Shown one piece after another: positions 57,537 to 64,000 of a stretch of 64,000 nucleotides of DNA. The DNA lies in assembly GCA_004794785.1 (NCBI GenBank), contig SJOL01006494.1, positions 16,690 through 80,689 of the forward strand. The letters run 5' to 3'. The notes beneath the pieces are model-generated. The model worked only from the letters and a program-made list of their open reading frames with translations. It ran no database searches and was not told where the DNA came from. The DNA is from Opisthorchis felineus (lineage: Eukaryota; Platyhelminthes; Trematoda; Opisthorchiida; Opisthorchiidae). Numbering within the stretch: the stretch's first letter is position 1; the number at the start of each line of letters is the position of its first letter. The position numbers and the translations under genes were made by a program.

Positions 57537-60500
57537 CATCTTAAAAACAATCCACTTTCTACTCGGTTCTCATCATCGTGAAATCCAAAGCCCCAAATTT
57601 AGTTGCCATCTTGCATAGTTGCAATTAATCAAGACGCCATATGCTTCATAGTGTGAGTTTTTAGTCTCAAGGCAATCCACGCACGTGTGCTCAGGTGGTT
57701 CTCTTGCTTACATGAACAAAGTGCAATCTTTCAATGATGTCAAGGTAGGAAGTTATGTTTCATTATAACCATATGTTGAGTTAGAACAGTGTGAGCGTTG
57801 GTAAACAGTAAGATCATGTAAGCAAACGTTTGTGGATCTTCCCGGATATTTGATTTTAAAGTACTGGCTTAAAATCCACCGTATAATGTACTGAGGCCCG
57901 GACAGGAGTCACTCCGTGTTTACTAAACACGTGAGCAACAACGCGAGGAGACAAATGGGCGACAAAAGATCAATTTAAACTGAGAAATGTTAGGCAGACA
58001 GGGTTAGATTGCACGGTTGCAGCGCAGTGTCAGACAGCAGTAACATTGGGTTTGTGGAGTAGAGTACGGCAAATAAATACAGCCAGCGAGTAAAACGCAA
58101 TATGGCAGAAATCGGAACGAGGTTGACACAAACATTGGACAGGAAAATCAACACTCACAATGGGATACGTGAAGGTGAAGGTGCAGATAGAAACGTAGTA
58201 CTAATTTATGGATGAAATGTGGTCTGATCTCGAAATGCCCAATCAAACGGCACTTCCGACCCTTACTGGAAGGTCATTCATAATACTCCGACAAATATTG
58301 ATGAGCCAGTGACTTCAAAACCGATCTTGCTTGGATCAACTTGGGCAGCCGAACATCCTCTAGTTGGCTGTTAACAACTTGACTGATGATCTTTGAGGAT
58401 TCGGTCACTTTAGTTACTCGAAACTAACAGTAGTTTGCCCAAAACGGAGATAAACAGTAGCCATATGCGATCAGTTGCAAGAAAGTCTGTCATTATGAAT
58501 CCGCAGGTGGAATTGCATCCCGATGTATTTCACACTGGTTTCAAGGTGCACCCACATACTATATGTGTTGGTAAATTCAGGTGAAACTCATGAACCGAGT
58601 GGGCATGACACAACAACTGCTAAGGCCTTGTCAGTGGTCCTTGTAAGTACAAGATAAATTAGGGTCAAAAACAGTGAACGTATCTGGTGTTGTCAGCCCT
58701 CTCTCACTCTCCATTACAGAGTGCAAGGAAGAGGGGTCAAAATAGTTAGGCTAGTGTTTAAAAAAGCCTTTATAGTCATCAGATAACAAACAGTAATTGA
58801 TCAGTACGCTATGCTGCTTCATCAGCCGATCGACATTTCTGGCACAGCGCGAAGTTGTGGCCCGTCTAGCTTCCCCTGGTAGGGCCTACGCCACCTTACT
58901 TAATCCGACAACGGTTTTATCACCCCTGTTCTTTAACCGGTGTGTGTCCTTCAACTTTTTTGTCCTTAAGTTTATGCCAAGATGGCGACAAACTATTCGG
59001 ATTTGATATATCATATGGTGATTCTCCGTTTTCTTCATCAAACTGATATCGTTGGAATGTTTTGAAATTCTATGCAGTTAGTGTAGAGAAAACTCTAAAT
59101 ATTTACTGGATGAGCGAACCGCTCGAACGCCAATAATCTGAATGAGATCTTTGCAGTTCTAGAGTGTCGTACAAAAGAATAACTTCGTTTTGGTTGACTT
59201 TGAGCATACACACCAACACAACAATGAAACATACCTTTCGGATGTTATCGTCAATTTATACGATGTGTCCAGTAAAAAATTCACATTTGTGTGAACTTAA
59301 TGCCACCGTGTTGAGTTATCGTGCTTTGTAATCAGTGGGAGTGAAGATTGATAAATAGCACAATTCACACCAAGTTAGGAATTCGATGACGGATTGTGTA
59401 GGTATTCCTTCGAAAGGCATAAGTCATCAGCTAAACAATAGAGCGGGATGCTTGGTTTCGGAATACCTATGATTCATAACTCAGCATGCCATCCTTCCTC
59501 TCCACTCGTTTCGGTCCTCTAAAAAATCCTACTATTTCCAACCTGACGGCGCTTCGAGGATGACCCTCAGCTGGTGACAGAACGCTGTAAAAACCACTAC
59601 CAAACTTGGCTAACGGATCAACAACTCACAGATTTATCCGATTAAACGGTTTTTAAACGTATTATTATGACTGGAATTTTCGTATATTACATAGGAAGTT
59701 GACAGGAGTTGTTAGTCGGAGCACCCAGTGGTTGTAAATTTGTCCGCCTTCAACTTAACCCTCCCTTCTGTCACCCTCCATATGTCCAAATATTCTGCTG
59801 TACTTTTGCTCTCTTCATACACCAAAAGATTCTTCCTTCAAAGCTAATGCTTAAACAAGATAACCATAACAATCCTATATATTATTTCTCCGTCTAAAAC
59901 ACTCAGAACTTTTAGACTTCATGAAATAACTCTATCTACTCTCTAACCTACAATATCCGCTGGGTTATTCCCCACTAAAAGCTAAGCAGTTTCATCCATG
60001 TGACTGCTTAGGAAGTTAGATGGTCAGTGTCCCCTGTAACAGATAGTTTATCCTCACCAATCTGTAGCACCGATGGAAAATTTTTGGGCGCATTTTCTAG
60101 CTGCATTTGATGGCCACATTTCGCCACAAGCTTGGCCAGATTACCTTCAAAACACCCAAAAATCCCGCATGTCATAATGCAGTTAGGAGAACACGCATAT
60201 TTTTATTACATGTATGATTTAATGGTGATGCTGTATTATATTTAGATCAATGCAACAACGCTTAACTTAAAAACAATAGCATGATATTAGGTACTCTTTC
60301 TGGTAACTGTTCAGAACTTGGATGCCAGCAACTTTTCTTGTTGACTAGGGTTAACAGTGAAGAGCCGTAACAAAAACAGGGAAAAACAAAGTAATTTTGA
60401 GTCGATCGTGTGCAGTCTTCCCTGTTCTCCAATAACAAAGCCTGGCATTCCTTAACAAAGCCAGACTAGACCTTCATTAATAGACTCAAACGGAAGGCCC

Positions 60501-60679
60501 TAAGAAGGCACGCAAATAAGCTCACAAAGTGCCATCTTAGCTGGATGAAACAGCCGTCACGAAGAGATTGGACCTCACCGCTGTATGGCGGATTGTATAA
60601 ATCTATAAGGCAGTAAAATATTGATCAGTGTCCGTGCGACAGTCGCACAGCCTCTCAAAATAAGTTGGTCAATGGATTG

Positions 60680-63600
60680 AATTCCGACTAGCAAAACCTC
60701 CCGGTCCCCCAGGTTGGGGGTCAGGGATATGTGTAGTAACTTGCTCGTAGGATGTTCCAACGGTCATGCACCAACTGCAACTGGCTTACGGTTAGGCTGT
60801 TGAGGTAAAGGCTTCGGATGAGGACCTCAGCCGTCTTCCTATCTAGGTATGGACGGTCTGGCGGCACCACAGCAAACTTACTGCCATGAATTGCACAATC
60901 CAAACTAATATCATGCCACATCTGCTACCACGTGGTTCTTTCAGCCAGATCCCCTTACTTGCTGTATACATCAGGGTGGATGAACAAAAACAGGCTAGTG
61001 CTGACACCTACCTTCCTTTGTTCTCCTCTCCTTCCTTCTCCCATTGCTAGCGACTTCGCCTTGGGCCCATTCTAATGGACTGCCCGATCGGTTCTCCATC
61101 CATAGCCGTTAGATGTAGTAGCCACAACTGACTCGGCCATCACGGCCGAACACACCTCGAAATCACCCTTCAAACACTGAGGCTCAGTTTCTATGGCAGC
61201 GTCAAACTTTTGGACAATAGACTGCTCTTGCATGTACGCTGGATCAGCTTTCTATTAACGTGTTCCCTCTGTCTGAAACGAGAATTCAAGACGCAAGCAT
61301 AGATGTTTAAGTGACTCCCCTAAAGGCCTTCACTCGCTTCTGGTTGTGTAACTCTGGTGATCCAGAAGCCGCTGCTGATGGTTCTGTCGTGGTTATTAGT
61401 ATTTTATGGCAACAATCTGAATGGTCTCTGCTTGATCAGTTGCCCGGTGATAGTCGCCTCTGAGTGGCTAGTTTGGCAACGTCTGCGACAGTACCCCGTA
61501 AACGCGCCGATAATCTCCGCCTTTGTATTGTATCTCTTTACGCCTCAACAGACTGTAACTCTGATACACTCAAAGATAGCTTTTACGACGCTTTGAGTAT
61601 CGTGTTGTGGCTGCCTAGGAGCCCAGATATTCTTGCGTTTGCCGGAGATATAAACGCATAACTAGATAGAGTAATCGTGGCTGAGGCTCATTTAGGCGAT
61701 CATCTTGAAATGAAATGGAGACGCACGAACAGCGGTGAACGTCTACCGCAGTAACTTGCTGGCCACGACTTTTATCTACGCGGTACTTCCTTCCGAAACA
61801 GCTGATGCTCTTTGGCCACATGGTGTCCCTCCGTGTGCGAGCCAACATCCAATATAGGTAGATCACATGACCATTAGGTGTAGGTGGCGCGGGTCAATTA
61901 CTGATTGCCGCTTGTTATAGAACACCTGTATTCGTCGCTGCCTCTCGTTGCTCTTTTTTGATGCACTCAATATGCACACACCTCACCTAGCCATTGAGCA
62001 ATTCTCGGCCCCTGATTTGAGACAAGTTAACGAGAACAGCTTACTGAGGTCCCTTTAGGACAACACGTCTTCTGATGTCGACTCTTACTGGAAGATACTG
62101 TCTGCAAACCTGCAAGATGCTTGGCCCTACATCTGTGTAACGGCGCAACCAACTCGAGCAACATTCTAGAACTGTTCGAAGCTCGGGCAGGTATTCCTCT
62201 TAGTCTAGAATACAATATAACACGGTGAACTATAAGATGTCGAGGGAAAAAGAGCATCTGCGCGGATCGAGAACTTGTGTGGGTCCAGCAACCTGAGGGG
62301 ATGGAGAGGATAAACTTTGGGGCGTAAACTGCTTAAGGTGATACGCTCAACAGGCCAAAAATGCATCCGGTGAACCAAATATTTACTGACAAAGAAGCTC
62401 GTCTACCTCCAAAATAATAACTGCACGTGAATCTTTAGGCCGAATAACCTCAGGAACAATTGGACAGGCAACCTGCAGTTGCCCAGCCGGATTTAAGACC
62501 AGTTGGAGAATCCGATTAAGGTTTCGGAAGTAAGCGAGTGCCTTTTATACCTCAAGTGTCGCCTAGCTGTTGGTCGTGACGAAATCCAGCCCCGCTTTTT
62601 CGAAAGCAGGAGACAAAGTCCTCAGTTGGTGCTCATTTAACTTACTTGCCTCTATTTTGGCTATATAGGTCGTCCAGGCTCACTGGGCTGAGTCAATAAT
62701 AGTGCTCAATTTCGAAAAGGACGTTGGCAGTTAGTGTGGCCATCACAAAGGGATCAGCTTGACTCCCATTGTAACCAAACTCTCGGCGTCACATACATTA
62801 CGTCGACTTACGAAGAAGCGTGAAAACAAGACCCGAAAACCGCAAGCAGGATTGTGGTCTGGAAGGGGCCGTGGGGACCACACCTTCACAATTCGTCAAG
62901 TGTTAGAGCAACGACATGCATGTTCGATTCTGTGAACAAGTTCGTGCTTTTCAACACGCTTACTCAGCGGAAAGCCCCCAAAATTTCTTGATTATTGTGA
63001 GCTGTTTGCATTCACATACTTGTATGCAAAAGAGAGCGTATGGGGAGCTCTCCAGAAGCCTTCCTACAAGAAGCAGTGTCTGATTTCGTCATAGATGATC
63101 TAATGAGATCAACACTGGAAAGTGTTTAGAACCTTATTGTTCAGAATATACCGAGTAAGAAACTTTTGGACCTGGAATATCCAGACGACTTTGTCCTCAT
63201 TTTTTAGGGAGAGTATGAACAGCGAGCAATAGCAAAACATCTGACCGAGGTCATCCAGTCCTTCGACATATGCTTCGCGCCTACAAAGTGAAGGGTCACG
63301 CTGCATGGCTTACAGTCTTTAAACAAGTCTCTATGAGTTCAAGTCGCGGCACTGGAAGTTGTGGGAACGTTATACATATCCCGGATGTTGCATTGGTGCC
63401 GAAGGTAGTAACAGGCGAAGTGAACGCACTAATTTCGAAGACCAGAATTGTCTTTGCCAATGTGTGATGCTTATGGCACATAAAAAAGGCATATCGTTGT
63501 ATCTCAAAAAATGTGTCTGGCAGACTAGAGTGCATCGTTGCATTGTTGTACGGCCGCACGACTTCGAGGATCTTCAGGTGTTTGGGCGCCGGTGTCACGA

Positions 63601-64000
63601 AACTATAGCCTCAATTTGATAGAAACGGAGAATTTGCAGTTAGGTGGTCATAAGACGAGTTTTGGTGGAAGAGACAGAACTTCACTCAAAGAATGCATAC
63701 CGTACCGCAAGCCAAGTTGGCTGGGTCATGTGTTACGCATGCCGAGTTACCGCCTGCCGAGACCAGGGCTTTTTTCCGTGCCTAGTGCAGGGTGACGGAA
63801 ACCTAGAGGTGGGCAGAATTTGACATGATGGGAGGAAGTGAGGGATTTTACGGAGTGTGATTTCTGTTGGTGATGTCCGCCTTCCAGGATGGGGTACATG
63901 TCACCTTTCCAATGCTTCACTGGTGACACTGAACGATACGTTGGCCAACTGATGTCAGTGGCGTTCATGCTGACACGTTCTATGCAGATTATCCGACTGA
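60680..64000 (+). mobile_element. LINE copy 3: leader, APE endonuclease and decayed reverse transcriptase
   Basis: The most complete LINE here, cut by the window end. A GC-richer leader (about 60680-61190) precedes the endonuclease. In one frame the endonuclease reads LSETRIQDASIDV (61269), SGDPEAAADGSVVV (61353), SLLDQLPGDSRL, LCIVSLYASTDCNSDTLKD (61503), AGDINA (about 61638) and, further on, WRGSITDCR (about 61885-61911). ETR, the ASTDC block (APTD in the family) and the AGDxNA metal/catalytic boxes define an APE endonuclease. The RT is broken: VSECLLYLKCRLAVGRDEIQ (about 62530), GISLTPIVTKLSASHTLRRL (about 62754-62813), RQVLEQRHA, YPDD at 63178-63189, then HKKGISLYLKK, SWLGHVLRMPSYRLPR. 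Many stops and frameshifts make it inactive. It belongs to the same family as copy 2. Confidence 0.9.

Larger units (their letters stand above)
55970..60675. other. Intergenic, no gene recognised
   Basis: It contains a fragment of the dispersed repeat at 57.3 kb, a hairpin with a GAT microsatellite at 57.5 kb and a G-poor stretch at about 59720-59990. ORFs are short. Confidence 0.4.

Noticed and set aside
61615..62257. Minus-strand ORFs over LINE copy 3
   Set aside because: Antisense shadows of the endonuclease region.
1..64000. CRISPR arrays, operons, rRNA genes, canonical tRNA genes
   Set aside because: No regularly spaced repeats with unique spacers, no ribosomal RNA motifs and no foldable tRNA; gene structure is eukaryotic.

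Overview
The window looks like nuclear DNA of a flatworm, most likely a digenean fluke. It is gene-poor and AT-rich. It holds degenerate APE-type LINEs whose reverse transcriptase reads like trematode elements, a Penelope-like element, tRNA-headed SINEs, microsatellites and one 960-base assembly gap. The only well-supported host gene is broken by introns of up to about 8.4 kb. Nothing looks bacterial or viral: there are no operons, no CRISPR array and no long intact ORFs. The phylum is inferred from repeat and gene style, not from a marker gene.

Layout. 1-804 is the 3' end of LINE copy 1. 805-15.9 kb is intergenic, with modular dispersed repeats near 2.4-2.9 kb and 9.3 kb, two microsatellites and strand-asymmetric tracts. 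15.93-18.09 kb is LINE copy 2, 5'-truncated and internally deleted. 18.86-40.99 kb on the minus strand is a reconstructed six-exon gene for a four-pass membrane protein of the claudin/PMP22/calcium-channel-gamma (GSG1-like) type. Its introns hold SINE and dispersed-repeat copies. 41.7-44.6 kb carries more SINE copies and a tRNA-like sequence. 45.74-46.93 kb is a decayed Penelope-like element, followed by the gap at 47173-48132. 48.1-60.6 kb is mostly unassigned, with four short stretches that read like old or frameshifted coding exons (48.9, 49.1-49.4, 52.7-53.4 and 55.25-55.97 kb). 60.68-64.0 kb is LINE copy 3, with a leader, a recognisable endonuclease and a decayed reverse transcriptase; it runs off the window.

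The main result is the membrane-protein gene. No single ORF shows it; it appears when minus-strand segments are joined at phase-compatible splice sites: exons 40985-40823, 40138-39831, 38190-37455, 29042-28905, 21027-20942 (or 20994-20942) and 19001-18855. All junction phases agree and the joined frame ends at a stop 12 residues after the fourth membrane segment. The other main result is repeat architecture: four copies of a tRNA-headed SINE, whose central motif resembles one inside an otherwise different modular repeat family.

All coordinates and translations come from reading the sequence by eye. Family assignments rest on remembered family patterns, not on searches.
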